A stretch of 64,000 bases of DNA from JAOAPG01 sp963791575 (GTDB taxonomy: Bacteria > Acidobacteriota > Terriglobia > Terriglobales > Acidobacteriaceae), in NCBI GenBank assembly GCA_963791575.1, contig CAWBSY010000001.1, positions 310,001 through 374,000 on the forward strand. The letters are read 5' to 3'. Both the position numbers and the translations under genes were made by a program. The first letter of the stretch is position 1. The number at the start of each line of letters is the position of its first letter. Shown here piece by piece: positions 9,009-18,123 of this stretch. The notes beneath the pieces are model-generated. The model saw nothing but the letters and a program-made list of their open reading frames with translations, was not told the DNA's origin and made no database searches.

Positions 9009-9109
9009 GATACAGCGAACAAGCAGCGTATCCCTTCAAAGACGGCAGCCAATGTCCTTAAATGGGGTAAACTTGTTTTAGGCGCAGCAGCGCCCGTAAC
9101 GGAGAAGTT

Positions 9110-9433
9110 ATGCCTGTCGCTATTAATGAAGACGAAGTCCTCAGCGCTCTCAAGCAGTGCTACGATCCCGAGATTCCGGTCAACATTGTCGATCTAGGGT
9201 TGATTTATGGTATCCGCTTCGAGCCGTCTTCGGAGGACAAGCACGACGTAGTGGTAGACATGACGCTGACTGCTCAGGGATGCCCCGAGCACGTCAATAT
9301 CAGCCAGCAGGTTAAGGCCCGGGTCGAGCAGTTGCCCGGCGTCGCAAACGTCACTGTGAACGTTGTTTGGAATCCGCCGTGGTCTCCCGAGCGTCTCAGC
9401 GCTGAAGCGAAGAAGCAGCTCGGGATCGAGTAG
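9110..9433 (+). CDS. MIP18/DUF59 Fe-S cluster assembly factor (SufT-like)
   Basis: The 107-residue protein is a single MIP18 domain. It has LKQCYDPEIPVNIVDLGLIYG at the N terminus, MTLTAQGCPEHVNISQQV with the conserved Cys in the middle, and VNVVWNPPWSPERLSAEAKKQLG at the end, all diagnostic for SufT/PaaD-like proteins. These help mature Fe-S proteins, usually working with the SUF scaffold. The ATG follows a GGAGAAG ribosome site by 5 bases. No suf genes are in the window, so the gene is a stand-alone member here. Confidence 0.9.
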   Translation: MPVAINEDEVLSALKQCYDPEIPVNIVDLGLIYGIRFEPSSEDKHDVVVDMTLTAQGCPEHVNISQQVKARVEQLPGVANVTVNVVWNPPWSPERLSAEAKKQLGIE

Positions 9434-9472
9434 TTCCTAGCCTTTCCGAATGGCCGTCAGTCCGTTCGGTGT

Positions 9473-9754
9473 TTAACGAGCCAGCAACGCTTCATACCAA
9501 TTGGAGCCGCGGCTCTCGGCAGCTTCAGCCAGACGCTCCCCGACTCTAGACACAACATCCAGGTAAGTGGTCCCTCGTTCAATGTATTCCGGCAGATTTT
9601 CGCGAATCTCGGCAAACTTTTCCGGATACTCCGCAGCCAAAGTAGCGAGCCCAACTCCGCCTGCTATCAGGCCAGCGGTTTTATTGCCCTTCAGTAGCAT
9701 GATGACTGCCACAGCTGCCGAGCCGCCGAGTAATGCCTTCTTCCAATTTTCCAT
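9473..9754 (-). CDS. Small protein with Gly-rich hydrophobic segments
   Basis: A 93-residue protein of unknown function. Residues 8-40 hold two short hydrophobic stretches rich in Gly/Ala (LLGGSAAVAVIMLL and TAGLIAGGVGLATLA), then an amphipathic, acidic helical region (YPEKFAEIRENLPEYIERG). The layout is that of a small membrane-associated protein with a cytoplasmic helical tail. A purine-rich stretch (GGAAGAA) lies just before the ATG. It is convergent with the Fe-S factor gene. Confidence 0.6.
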   Translation of the reverse strand: MENWKKALLGGSAAVAVIMLLKGNKTAGLIAGGVGLATLAAEYPEKFAEIRENLPEYIERGTTYLDVVSRVGERLAEAAESRGSNWYEALLAR

Positions 9755-9862
9755 TTCTTCCTCCGACCAGTAATTGTAACTAAAGCCAGGAATCGGGTGC
9801 TTTATACTTCCCAGTCACAAAGCGCTTTCATTATTCACTTCGCAAAGCTTCGGAGGACTTGG

Positions 9863-11038
9863 ATGCGGAAACCTCATGTCGAGGTCTGGATTTTTCGGAT
9901 CTCGTTCAGTGTTGTCATTTTCTGTCTATCCCTAACGATTGCAGCAGCACAGACCAAGCCTCGCGCTCGGGATCTCGGCGTGCCATTCGACGGAACACCT
10001 GGTCCCCTCAACGCGATCACGGACGTTAAAGGCGTGGAAGTGGGACATACCACTCTGATCTCCGGCGACGGTCCTCTGAAAGTTGGAGTTGGGCCTGTAC
10101 GAACTGGCGTGACCGCAGTCCTCCCCCGCGGCAAAGACTCCAAAGATGCAGTGTTCGGGGGATGGTTCACTTTGAACGGGAACGGCGAGATGACAGGAAC
10201 AACGTGGCTTGAGGAATCGGGCTTCCTCGACGGTCCAGTGATGATTACCAATACGCACAGCGTTGGCGTAGTTCGCGACGCCGTGATTGCCTGGAAAGTG
10301 AAGCGGGGCCAAGCCGACATGGAAGGATACTGGTGGTCGCTGCCCGTCGTGGCCGAAACATGGGACGGCTGGTTAAACGACATCAATGGCTTCCACGTGA
10401 AGCCGGAAGACGCTTTCCATGCGTTAGATACGGCTCATGCCGGCCCAGTTGAAGAAGGAAGTGTTGGCGGCGGCACCGGTATGGTCTGCAACCAATTCAA
10501 AGGCGGAATAGGAACTTCGTCGCGTGTTCTGGATGCGAAGCACGGAGGTTATACAGTCGGCGTGCTGGTGCAATGTAATTACGGTGAACGTGATCAATTG
10601 CGGATTGCTGGTGTTCCGGTCGGGAAAGAAATACCCGAGCACAAAGCCTATGAAACTGACACCGGGTCTATAATCATTGTCATTGCCACCGATGCGCCAT
10701 TAATTCCAACCCAACTCAAGCGTCTGGCGAAACGTGCATCTTTGGGGCTGGGAAGAGATGGCAGTTTTTCCGGAGACGGCTCGGGAGATATTTTCGTCGC
10801 CTTCTCGACAGCAAATCCGGGAGCCGCTTCGCCCGAGGCCCTGCATCAGCTCACGATGCTTCCCAACGACCAACTCGATCCGCTTTTTTTGGCAACGGTG
10901 CAGGCGACGGAAGAAGCCGTGGTAAATGCGATGGTGGCGGCCGACACAATGAAGGGAATCGATAATCACACAGTAATTGGGTTGCCGCATGACAGGTTGA
11001 GAGAGGTGTTGAAGAAATACAACAGATTGGTGAAATAG
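9863..11038 (+). CDS. P1-family (DmpA/S58) self-processing aminopeptidase, secreted
   Basis: The product has a signal peptide (hydrophobic segment ending in AAA, near residues 15-30), then a DmpA-type domain. DmpA-like peptidases are N-terminal nucleophile hydrolases that cut themselves before a Ser. GSVGGGTGMVCNQFKGGIG followed by TSSR is the expected cleavage region. Other family signatures are ARDLGVPFDGTPGPLNAITD at the N terminus and GDIFVAFSTANP near the C terminus. The start at 9863 is preferred over a GTG 66 bases upstream because GGAGGA lies 5 bases before it. Substrate could be L-aminoacyl or D-amino acid peptides. Confidence 0.88.
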   Translation: MRKPHVEVWIFRISFSVVIFCLSLTIAAAQTKPRARDLGVPFDGTPGPLNAITDVKGVEVGHTTLISGDGPLKVGVGPVRTGVTAVLPRGKDSKDAVFGGWFTLNGNGEMTGTTWLEESGFLDGPVMITNTHSVGVVRDAVIAWKVKRGQADMEGYWWSLPVVAETWDGWLNDINGFHVKPEDAFHALDTAHAGPVEEGSVGGGTGMVCNQFKGGIGTSSRVLDAKHGGYTVGVLVQCNYGERDQLRIAGVPVGKEIPEHKAYETDTGSIIIVIATDAPLIPTQLKRLAKRASLGLGRDGSFSGDGSGDIFVAFSTANPGAASPEALHQLTMLPNDQLDPLFLATVQATEEAVVNAMVAADTMKGIDNHTVIGLPHDRLREVLKKYNRLVK

Positions 11039-11093
11039 CTATCACTCCTGTGCCATTGACGATCTGGAGTTCTAGCACGTTCTCCAACCCTTG

Positions 11094-11864
11094 TCATTCC
11101 GAGCCAGCTTCAGCTGGCGAGGAATCTGCTGTTACGTCTCCACGCGGCTTGCTCCCAATCAGCAGCAACGCTCCCATCCTCTTGAACGCTTTCAAATCTT
11201 CCAGACTGTTAAACGATTTCGTTTTGTAATCGTCCGGCGTTGGCGTGTCGTCCGGAATCTGCTTCGACTCGATTCTCTCGAATCCATGCTTCTTGAATAT
11301 CTCTTCATACTCAGCCGCAGACCTCACGTGCACTGGGACATTTAGCTTGTCTACCCATTGCAATGAGTACTCGTTGTCGCGATACAAATTGATCAGGATG
11401 AACACTCGTCCACCCGGAGCCATGACACGGAATAGTTCATCCAATGCCTGATCTTGATCTGCATAGTAGTAGAACGACTCTACGGACAGTACTTTGTCGA
11501 AGAAATTGTCTTGCCAGGGAATTCGTTGCGCCGATCCCACTACGTACTGAATATTCGCAAAATCTTTGGAGGACTCTTGCGCCAGCCGAATCATCTCGTC
11601 AGAAACATCCAATCCAACAACTTGCCCTGACTGCTCCCTGCCCGCAACTGACTGGGCAAGTAATCGTGTGGCCCAACCCGCGCCGCATCCCAAGTCAAGA
11701 ACGCGGGCTCCAGGCCCTAGATCCATAAGCCGGATCGTCTTCTGAGTAATGTCGAGATGATGATGTTCCATCTTCTCGCCTTCTCCGGCAGCAGCCCAGC
11801 GGTTGAACTCCTGTTGCAGCTTCTCGTCGGAGCTAGTCTGTTCTTGTTCGTATTTCTGCGGCAT
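11094..11864 (-). CDS. Class I SAM-dependent methyltransferase (UbiE-like)
   Basis: The 256-residue protein has a Rossmann methyltransferase core: motif I VLDLGCGAGWATRLLA (residues 55-70), acidic VVGLDVSDEMI for adenosine binding, and VLSVESFYYYADQ as motif II/III. The early part (EEFNRWAAAGEGEKMEHHH) resembles a clade of small-molecule methyltransferases. The substrate is unknown. The last 11 residues (ADSSPAEAGSE) are encoded by a palindromic repeat rather than by the fold. The gene is divergent from the zinc-ribbon/permease group. Confidence 0.85.
   Translation of the reverse strand: MPQKYEQEQTSSDEKLQQEFNRWAAAGEGEKMEHHHLDITQKTIRLMDLGPGARVLDLGCGAGWATRLLAQSVAGREQSGQVVGLDVSDEMIRLAQESSKDFANIQYVVGSAQRIPWQDNFFDKVLSVESFYYYADQDQALDELFRVMAPGGRVFILINLYRDNEYSLQWVDKLNVPVHVRSAAEYEEIFKKHGFERIESKQIPDDTPTPDDYKTKSFNSLEDLKAFKRMGALLLIGSKPRGDVTADSSPAEAGSE
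11096..11125. repeat. ATTCC-GAGC...GAGGAAT hairpin repeat
   Basis: An inverted repeat with 7-bp inner stem GCCAGCT/AGCTGGC (11103-11109, 11112-11118) and outer stem ATTCC/GGAAT (11096-11100, 11121-11125). The two stems are separated on each side by GA, which could form tandem sheared G-A pairs in RNA. It overlaps the 3' end of the methyltransferase gene. Words of this type (CATTCCGAGC ... GCGAGGAATCT) are familiar as dispersed repeats in several bacterial phyla, but I see one copy in this window. Confidence 0.6.
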
Positions 11865-11941
11865 CAGCGCTCCTCGTACGTCGACCTCTCAAATGCAGCG
11901 TCAGGACGGCGGCACTACCTGTATGCTACATTTCCTTCCAC

Positions 11942-12115
11942 ATGGCACCAAGCCCAGAGCCTTCTTCCCAGCCTCAGCGTGTCCCCGAGCCACTTTACTG
12001 TCCGCGCTGCGCCGTAGAAGTTACTGATCCACTTACCTGCGGCGATTGCTCTTCTGTGATTTGTCGCCGCTGTGGCACGCCTTTGGAGTCGCCCGACGAA
12101 CTCGGGATGGGATAA
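11942..12115 (+). CDS. 57-residue zinc-ribbon protein
   Basis: A small open frame of 57 residues starting ATG at 11942 and ending TAA two bases before the permease start. It contains six cysteines as three CxxC pairs: Cys20/Cys23, Cys33/Cys36 and Cys41/Cys44 (YCPRC, LTCGDC, ICRRC). That would bind one or two zinc ions in a ribbon or B-box-like fold. The first 18 residues are Pro/Ser-rich. The tight 2-base spacing to the amino acid permease implies translational coupling. The function is unknown; a small regulator or adaptor of the permease is one possibility. Confidence 0.65.
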   Translation: MAPSPEPSSQPQRVPEPLYCPRCAVEVTDPLTCGDCSSVICRRCGTPLESPDELGMG

Positions 12116-12117
12116 CC

Positions 12118-13636
12118 ATGAATCTTCCCGCAGTGGCGGAACCATCGGCAGCTGTGCAGGCTGACTCTGAACCAAGTCTAATTCGTGGCTTGTCGCTACT
12201 GGATTCGGTACTTCTGCTCGTAGGCGGAATCATTGGGTCGTCCATTTTCCTGACCGCCAAGGATATAGCTGGAGCATTGCCGCATCCCGTTCTGTTCTTG
12301 CTGGTGTGGATTTTGGGCGGACTGATTTCGCTGTGTGCCTGTTTCGCCTTCGCTGAACTCGGATCGATGTTTCCCGACTCTGGCGGCCAATATGTGTACA
12401 TGCGAGAGGCTTTCGGCGATCTAGCGGCATTTCTGTATGGCTGGATGCTATTCGCAGTAGCCAATGGAGGAAGCATCGCCGCGCTGTCGGTTGCTTCGGC
12501 CGCCTATCTCGGCGGAATCATTCCGGGGATCTCCCAAGATCACGTGATCTTCTCAGCTGCCGGAATTGTCTTAACCCGGGCTCATGTCGTCGCCCTGATT
12601 TCGATTGTGCTGGTCACATGGGTGAATGTAGTCGGGTTACGTCGAGGAGCACTTCTGCAAAATGTCGCGACCTGGGCAAAGTTCGCGGCCATGGCGGCAT
12701 TCGTTTTACTTGGGTTCACGATTGGCAAGGGCGACTGGCATCATTTCACGTCGAGCAACTGGACGAGCGCTCAAGGGCTCAGCATGGGCTTCGGCTCAGG
12801 GCAGTTGCTCTCCGCTTTTGGAGTGGCTCTCATTGCAGTCTTCTGGGCGTACGACGGATGGGTCTATATCACGTGGGTCGCTGGCGAAGTAAAAGACCCG
12901 CGGCGAAATGTGCCCCTCGCAATGGTTCTCGGGACCTTAGCAGTCGGCGGGATCTATGTTGCCATGAACATGGCGTATGTCTATGCGCTGCCGCTCACGT
13001 GAGATCGCCAAACACGAAACCATTGCTCATGCTGCGGCGGTGGCCTTATTCTCTCCTCGTGCGGCAGTGTGGCTATCAGCCATGATTGCTGTCTCTTGCT
13101 TCGGAGCGATGGCGAGCTTAGTGCTCTCCGGCAGCCGGGTCTATTACGCCATGGCAAAGGATGGAGTCTTCTTTCAAAGCATGGCCAAGATCCATCCCAA
13201 GTGGCGGACGCCCGCGCTCAGCTTGATTGGACAAGGCGTCTGGGCATGCCTGCTTACCGTCAGCGGCCGCTACGATCAGCTTTATACTTACGTGATGTTT
13301 GGTATGGTGCTGTCATATACGCTTACCGTGATTGGGTTGTTCATCTTGCGTTGGAAGCGTCCCGATACACCGCGTCCTTATCGATGTTCCGGGTATCCGT
13401 GGTTGCCAGCGATTTACATTCTGATTGGAACAGCATGGACGCTGAATACGGTTGTGACCAGGCCGAAAGAAGCGTTGGCGGGAACAATCATCGTGCTGAT
13501 CGGAGTGCCAGGATATTTGTACTGGAAGCGGAGTAGCCGGAAGCGGCCGCAGTTCCATAAGATTCATCTTGCCGTTCCTCCCCTAACAATGTTATCCCTG
13601 ATTACTTTTCGCAGGCACTTTCGCGAATGCGTCTAA
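12118..13636 (+). pseudogene. APC-family amino acid permease, one frameshift
   Basis: An APC-superfamily transporter of about 505 residues split by one frame break near 12995-13002. The first frame (from ATG 12118) has LLLVGGIIGSSIFLTAKDIA, the APC helix-1 signature, and runs to MNMAYVYALPL before a premature TGA. The second frame resumes with REIAKHETIAHAAAVALF and continues through the last helices to 13636. A single extra base in CTCACGTGAG explains the break. It may be a sequencing error or a recent mutation. It likely imported amino acids by proton symport. Upstream lies the coupled zinc-ribbon gene, downstream a second APC gene. Confidence 0.8.
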
Positions 13637-13656
13637 GCTGACCCCGGGATACAAGA

Positions 13657-15135
13657 GTGGCAGAAATCAAACCCGCCCCCGTGCCGCCTAACATACTCGG
13701 CCCAGAACCACACGCAAATTCCGAAACTGAAGATCCCAACAAACCCAAACGTGTACTCGGATTTCGCGATCTCGTTTTGTTCTACGTGGTCACGGGAATC
13801 AGTCTCAGATGGATTGCAACCGCAGCTGCAGCGGGACCAAGTTCTATCGTCATCTGGATCGGCGCGTGGCTTACTTTTTACACTCCGCTCGCGCTGTCAG
13901 TCATCGAATTGTCATCCCGCTATCCGAATGAAGGCGGGTTGTATGTTTGGTCGAAGCGCGCCTTTGGAGATTTTGCGGGTTTCATGTCCGCATGGACCTA
14001 CTGGACGAGCAATCTCCCCTACTTCCCCGCCGTGCTCTACTTCGCCGCAAGCAACATCCTGTACATGCGCGAAGCCAGGTGGGGACACCTCTCGGGTAAT
14101 CCAACTTTCTACATTGTTTTTTCTCTTCTGACGCTAGGCCTCGCGACTTTGCTAAATGTGATCGGCCTCAATATCGGCAAATGGCTGCACAACGTAGGGG
14201 CGCTGGCCATGTGGATTCCAGTCGGGATTGTCATTTTTATGGGTGCGGTAGCTTTTCATCGCTATGGATCGGCCACGTCGTTCACGCTTCATTCGATGAT
14301 CCCGAGCATGCATTTCAATGACATCATCTTCTGGTCATTGCTGGTCTTTGCTTTTGGGGGATGTGAAACCGCGTCGCTCATGGGCGGGGAAATAAAAGAT
14401 GCGCGGCGCACGATTCCGCGTGCGCTGTTCGTAGCCGGCATAACGGTAGCGCTGTGCTACATCCTCGGTACCGCTGCAGTGATGGTGGCCTTGCCGCCAT
14501 CGGACGTTAGCAACCTGCAAGGATTAATGCAGGCCATATCAAAAACTGCGAGCCGCGTTGGATTCGACGGCGTAATTCCCCTGGCCGCTTTGCTCATCGC
14601 CCTTAGCAATGTGGGTGCGGCAGGCGCGTATCTGGCTGCGGTGGCGCGCCTGCCGTTTGTCGCAGGGATTGATCGCTTTCTTCCGCCTGCGTTCGGAGCA
14701 TTGCATCCTCGCTGGAAAACTCCCTGGGTCGCGTTGCTCGTACAAGCAGTGATTGGAGCAGTCTTCATTTTTCTGGGACAAGCTGGTACATCCGTAAAGG
14801 GTGCCTACGATGTGCTGGTTGCAATGACGGTGATTGCATACTTCATACCGTATCTGTATTTGTTCGCTGCCATGATCAAGCTGCAGAATGAACCAGCAGG
14901 TCCGGGTGTGATTCGCGTACCCGGAGGAAAACCAGTTGCGAAGCTGATCGCAATAGTAGGATTTGTAACTACGAGTTTGACGATCGTTATGTCGCTGGTG
15001 CCGCAGCCTGATGAGCCGAACAAGCCATTAGCGGTGTTCAAAGTGGTGGGGCTGTCAGCGGTCCTGGTGCTGATCGGTGCCTGGGTTTATTTTGCGGGAA
15101 AGAAAAGAGCGGCACGAGAAATTAGAAACAAATAA
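13657..15135 (+). CDS. APC-family amino acid permease
   Basis: A 492-residue polytopic protein with about 12-14 helices. The N-terminal region has VLFYVVTGISLRWIATAAAAGP, the first-helix region of the APC superfamily, and LSVIELSSRYPNEGGLYVWS, the usual helix-3 motif. FAFGGCETASLMGGEIKDARRTIPRA is the conserved segment between helices 6 and 7. Translation starts at GTG 13657, 20 bases after the preceding permease gene, so the two are probably one unit. Substrate is not predictable. The two permeases are paralogues but clearly different in sequence. Confidence 0.88.
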   Translation: MAEIKPAPVPPNILGPEPHANSETEDPNKPKRVLGFRDLVLFYVVTGISLRWIATAAAAGPSSIVIWIGAWLTFYTPLALSVIELSSRYPNEGGLYVWSKRAFGDFAGFMSAWTYWTSNLPYFPAVLYFAASNILYMREARWGHLSGNPTFYIVFSLLTLGLATLLNVIGLNIGKWLHNVGALAMWIPVGIVIFMGAVAFHRYGSATSFTLHSMIPSMHFNDIIFWSLLVFAFGGCETASLMGGEIKDARRTIPRALFVAGITVALCYILGTAAVMVALPPSDVSNLQGLMQAISKTASRVGFDGVIPLAALLIALSNVGAAGAYLAAVARLPFVAGIDRFLPPAFGALHPRWKTPWVALLVQAVIGAVFIFLGQAGTSVKGAYDVLVAMTVIAYFIPYLYLFAAMIKLQNEPAGPGVIRVPGGKPVAKLIAIVGFVTTSLTIVMSLVPQPDEPNKPLAVFKVVGLSAVLVLIGAWVYFAGKKRAAREIRNK

Positions 15136-15175
15136 AAAATAAAAAGGACTCGAATGTAATAGCACACTCGAGTCC
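15129..15175 (-). terminator. Intrinsic terminator of the G1 peptidase gene
   Basis: On the minus strand the 8-bp stem GGACTCGA/TCGAGTCC (15146-15153 and 15168-15175) encloses 14 bases. It is followed by a T-rich run (complement of the A-run 15129-15145), a standard intrinsic terminator about 65 bases after the peptidase stop. A second hairpin, CTCCACT/AGTGGAG, lies between it and the gene. It also separates the convergent permease gene. Confidence 0.75.
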
Positions 15176-15239
15176 CCCGTGCTCCACTGGTAGTTCCTAG
15201 TGGAGATTTGCTGCACATCGTTGCCGATGCCGGCGTGCT

Positions 15240-16277
15240 TTAGTAGGCCGATCCTTCATCCTGGAACCAAATACCATTTGTACCAAGCAGAGTCGGATAA
15301 GAAATCGGATTACCATTATTGTCGTCCATGGTGATCTGATAGTTGGTCAACGTAAGCGTCGTTTTCGAGCCAGGACCGAAGCTCGGTTTTTCGGTGAAGT
15401 TGTATGCGAAGCAGTTGGCAAAGAAATCCTGCATGTAGTTTGTCAGGTTGGCAAGACCGCCGCCCACTCCCGGCCGCTCGACGACCCATTCCGCGCTATT
15501 GCCCACTAGCTGAGTTCCGGAAGGCGGATTCAATCCGTATTCCTGAACCTGCCCCGTGTTCTCATTCACGAGATATGCATACCCTTGAACCGAGCTCGTG
15601 TTCCAAACTTCGACGAACATATCGTCTCCGCCGGTCACGGGAAGCGAGATTCGCGTCTCACTGAATGGAAACCATTCAATCCACGCCGAGTAGAAGCTGG
15701 CAGTCGTGCCGCCGTTGCAATAGGCGTCAGATTCTGTACCAGCTTGCAATACATCGTTTGAATTGAAGCCGTCTATACCGACCCAACTTGAGGAATAATC
15801 CCAGCCACCGTCGCATACGCTAAATGCCTGCTCGGCCATTGGCACTACGTAGTCGGAAATGATGAAGTAGTACGATTTCTTGGTGTTGTAGGAGGTCAGG
15901 TTATTGACATCCGCTGACCCGCTCCAGTTGTTGGAAGAAACAGCTCCGTTTTCAACTTTGCGCAGCTTCGGTGTCCCGTTGTAGTGATCGGTAACTTTGA
16001 GCTCACCAAAAACTCGCTCTTTCGAAGCAAGCATCGCTTTTTTCCAGCTCGCATAAGCCTGCGGTTCAGCTTTGGCATCGGGCCGGGGCGGGAAAGCGTA
16101 GGCGGCTAATTCATCGTCAGACGCAGTTACGGGATTGAAGTCCGCTGGAGGAGCGAACAAAGTTGTAACTCCGGTTACATTGGTTGGAAGACTGGTGGGC
16201 GCGGATTGATTTCCGCTTGCGAAGGCGACTGCGGAAAGCAGGGCCGCGGACACTACTGCAAATATCGTGCTTCTCAT
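15240..16277 (-). CDS. Secreted G1-family (eqolisin) glutamic endopeptidase
   Basis: Eqolisins are acid-active endopeptidases using a Gln-Glu pair. The 345-residue precursor has a signal peptide (residues 1-20), an approximately 95-residue prosegment, and a mature domain starting near the SNNWSG motif (residues 115-120), which is typical of the family. Gln178 in DVLQAGTES and Glu263 in SAEWVVERP match the catalytic dyad regions. Four Cys residues may form disulfides. I chose ATG 16277 because GTGAGGAAAAC precedes it; an in-frame GTG lies 12 bases upstream. The gene is monocistronic, with its own terminator. Confidence 0.85.
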   Translation of the reverse strand: MRSTIFAVVSAALLSAVAFASGNQSAPTSLPTNVTGVTTLFAPPADFNPVTASDDELAAYAFPPRPDAKAEPQAYASWKKAMLASKERVFGELKVTDHYNGTPKLRKVENGAVSSNNWSGSADVNNLTSYNTKKSYYFIISDYVVPMAEQAFSVCDGGWDYSSSWVGIDGFNSNDVLQAGTESDAYCNGGTTASFYSAWIEWFPFSETRISLPVTGGDDMFVEVWNTSSVQGYAYLVNENTGQVQEYGLNPPSGTQLVGNSAEWVVERPGVGGGLANLTNYMQDFFANCFAYNFTEKPSFGPGSKTTLTLTNYQITMDDNNGNPISYPTLLGTNGIWFQDEGSAY

Positions 16278-16509
16278 TGTTTTCCTCACTAATTTTCAGA
16301 TTGTTCTTGCAAGTGGGGGTACTTGAGTAGTGAGGAATGCTGGGCATTCGTTTCAAAAAAGTAATAATTATTTCGAGCTCAAAAATTTGTGGGGAATTAA
16401 AAATGCGTCACTGACATCTTTATGGAGGGATTTGGGGTTGGTTGCGAAATCCTGGAGTGACGGAAGGCGGCTGTTGATTAGATAAGAATGCCTGCACGCA
16501 CAGAATGTA

Positions 16510-17715
16510 CTACACCGGCGTCGCCGTCTTCCTCGCCGGATTGAAGAATGGCATCTTCACGATCTTCGCTCCGTACTTTCTTCCGCATAGCTTCAATCGT
16601 GATTTCCATTTGCAAGTTTCGTGCCCAGCTTGGCGTGATCGGTCTCGATGCTGGCCAGCGCAATCATCTTCTTCAAAATCGGCGACCAAGTCGTCGTCGT
16701 CGCTTTGCCGACTTGCTTCTCTCCGCAATACACAGGAACCGCAACGCGAGACGCTTGGCTCGGCGCCGCCGGAGTGAGGCCAAATTTTTCGTAAAGCATC
16801 CTCCACTTCGATCCAGTCGATTTCCAGTCCGACAAATTGCCGCGGCCACGCCATTCTTCTGTATCCTTTTCCAGCGCTTCGCTTGCCGATGAAATTTTCT
16901 TTATTCAGATGCACCATCTTGCCGAAGCCGAGTTCATAAGGCGAATATCTTCTGCGACGGAATCAGCGCTTTCTTGCTGCTGGTGTAATCCACTTCGATC
17001 AAGAGAAGCCCTGCCTCGACGCGCGCCACATCCAGCGCCAGCATTCCCGCCGCGTGCAGATCAAACTGCTTTCCCTTTCGCATTCAGCGCGTCCCAAACT
17101 TTCACCGCGTCATTCCATGGCGTCCAAATTTCGTATCCCAGATCGCCCGTGTATCCCGTGCGCGAAATGTCGACCGGCACGCCCGCAATTTTGCCATGGG
17201 TCACACGGAAATATTTCAGATTAGCAATATCGGCTTCAGCCACGGACTTCAGCAGCTTCGCCGAAGTCGGCCCTTGCAGCGCGAGCGCCGCAATCTTCTC
17301 GGAAATATCTTCGACCTGTACATCCATGTTCAGGCCGTTCTGCCGGAACCAGCGCAGGCTCGGATCGGCCGCCGTCCAGCGATATATGTTTTCTTCCAGC
17401 CGCGTAATCGTTCCGTCGTCGATGACCTTGCCCTGCTTCATCGCACCAGCAGCAATAAATCACCTGCCCGACTTTCACTTTGTTGATGTCGCGCGTGATC
17501 ACGCGGTTCACCAGCTTGGTCGCGTCCTTGCCGGTGATCAGATACTTGTAGAGCGGAGAAATATCGATCAGCGCCGACGCGTTGCGGATGGCGTTGTACT
17601 CGTGCTCGTGATGCACTTCATACACGCTGACCGTGTAATAGCCCGACCACTCGCGGTAATTCAAGCTGTGGCAAAGCGGAAAAGTTCTCTCGTGAAACGC
17701 GGTTCCGACTGGCAA
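16510..17715 (-). pseudogene. Glycine-cleavage T-protein-like (aminomethyltransferase), multiply frameshifted
   Basis: Homology to folate-dependent aminomethyltransferases runs from PVGTAFHERTFPLCHSLNY at the 5' end, through GKVIDDGTITRLEEN, TGYTGDLGYEIW and LLIEVDYTSSKKALIPSQK, to KMPFFNPARKTATPV at the stop. The pieces lie in different frames, needing at least six shifts, nearly all explained by one extra base (for example after GCAGGG near 17440 and in GCAGTTTGAT near 17063). No convincing missense decay is seen between breaks. The intact protein would move a methylene or methyl group from an N-methylated substrate to tetrahydrofolate. It is divergent from two flavoprotein genes in the same state. 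Confidence 0.75.
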
Positions 17716-18123
17716 AGGACTACCTCAACTTGATCTTGGCGCGTTAAGGAAGCGGCACAAATTACATAGAACCTCGAACGCCGGATTATATTCACCCGTA
17801 TACGTTCGCGGCAAATAGTCGCATGACTTGCCAGTCAGCGATTGCGCAAGTTTGCAGACAAAAAGGCTGCTTGCGGATAGAATAGCGAGTCATCAGTTTC
17901 AAATCAAAACCATGACATCGCCTTGGACTTTCATAAGACCGTGGACCGTCCTTCCCAGCGGGCTCTAGCCGGCTAACTCCTAGCTGCGCTCTTTCGCCGG
18001 AAGCCGAGACATCGCCACTTCTGGCAGACACAAATATTTTCGGTTTAACCATCACCAGCATCCTCGAAATGCACCTGCTACAATCCGTGCGATTCATGAG
18101 GGATGCTAGAGCGGAAGACGAAT
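17716..18123. other. Divergent intergenic region between T-protein-like and flavoprotein genes
   Basis: This 408-base gap separates the minus-strand T-protein-like gene from the plus-strand flavoprotein pair. I see no open frame of note, no RNA gene and no good palindrome. AT-rich segments near 17870-17890 (GATAGAATAGCG) and 18030-18045 could hold divergent promoters, but no -35/-10 pair with proper spacing was found. Confidence 0.35.
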
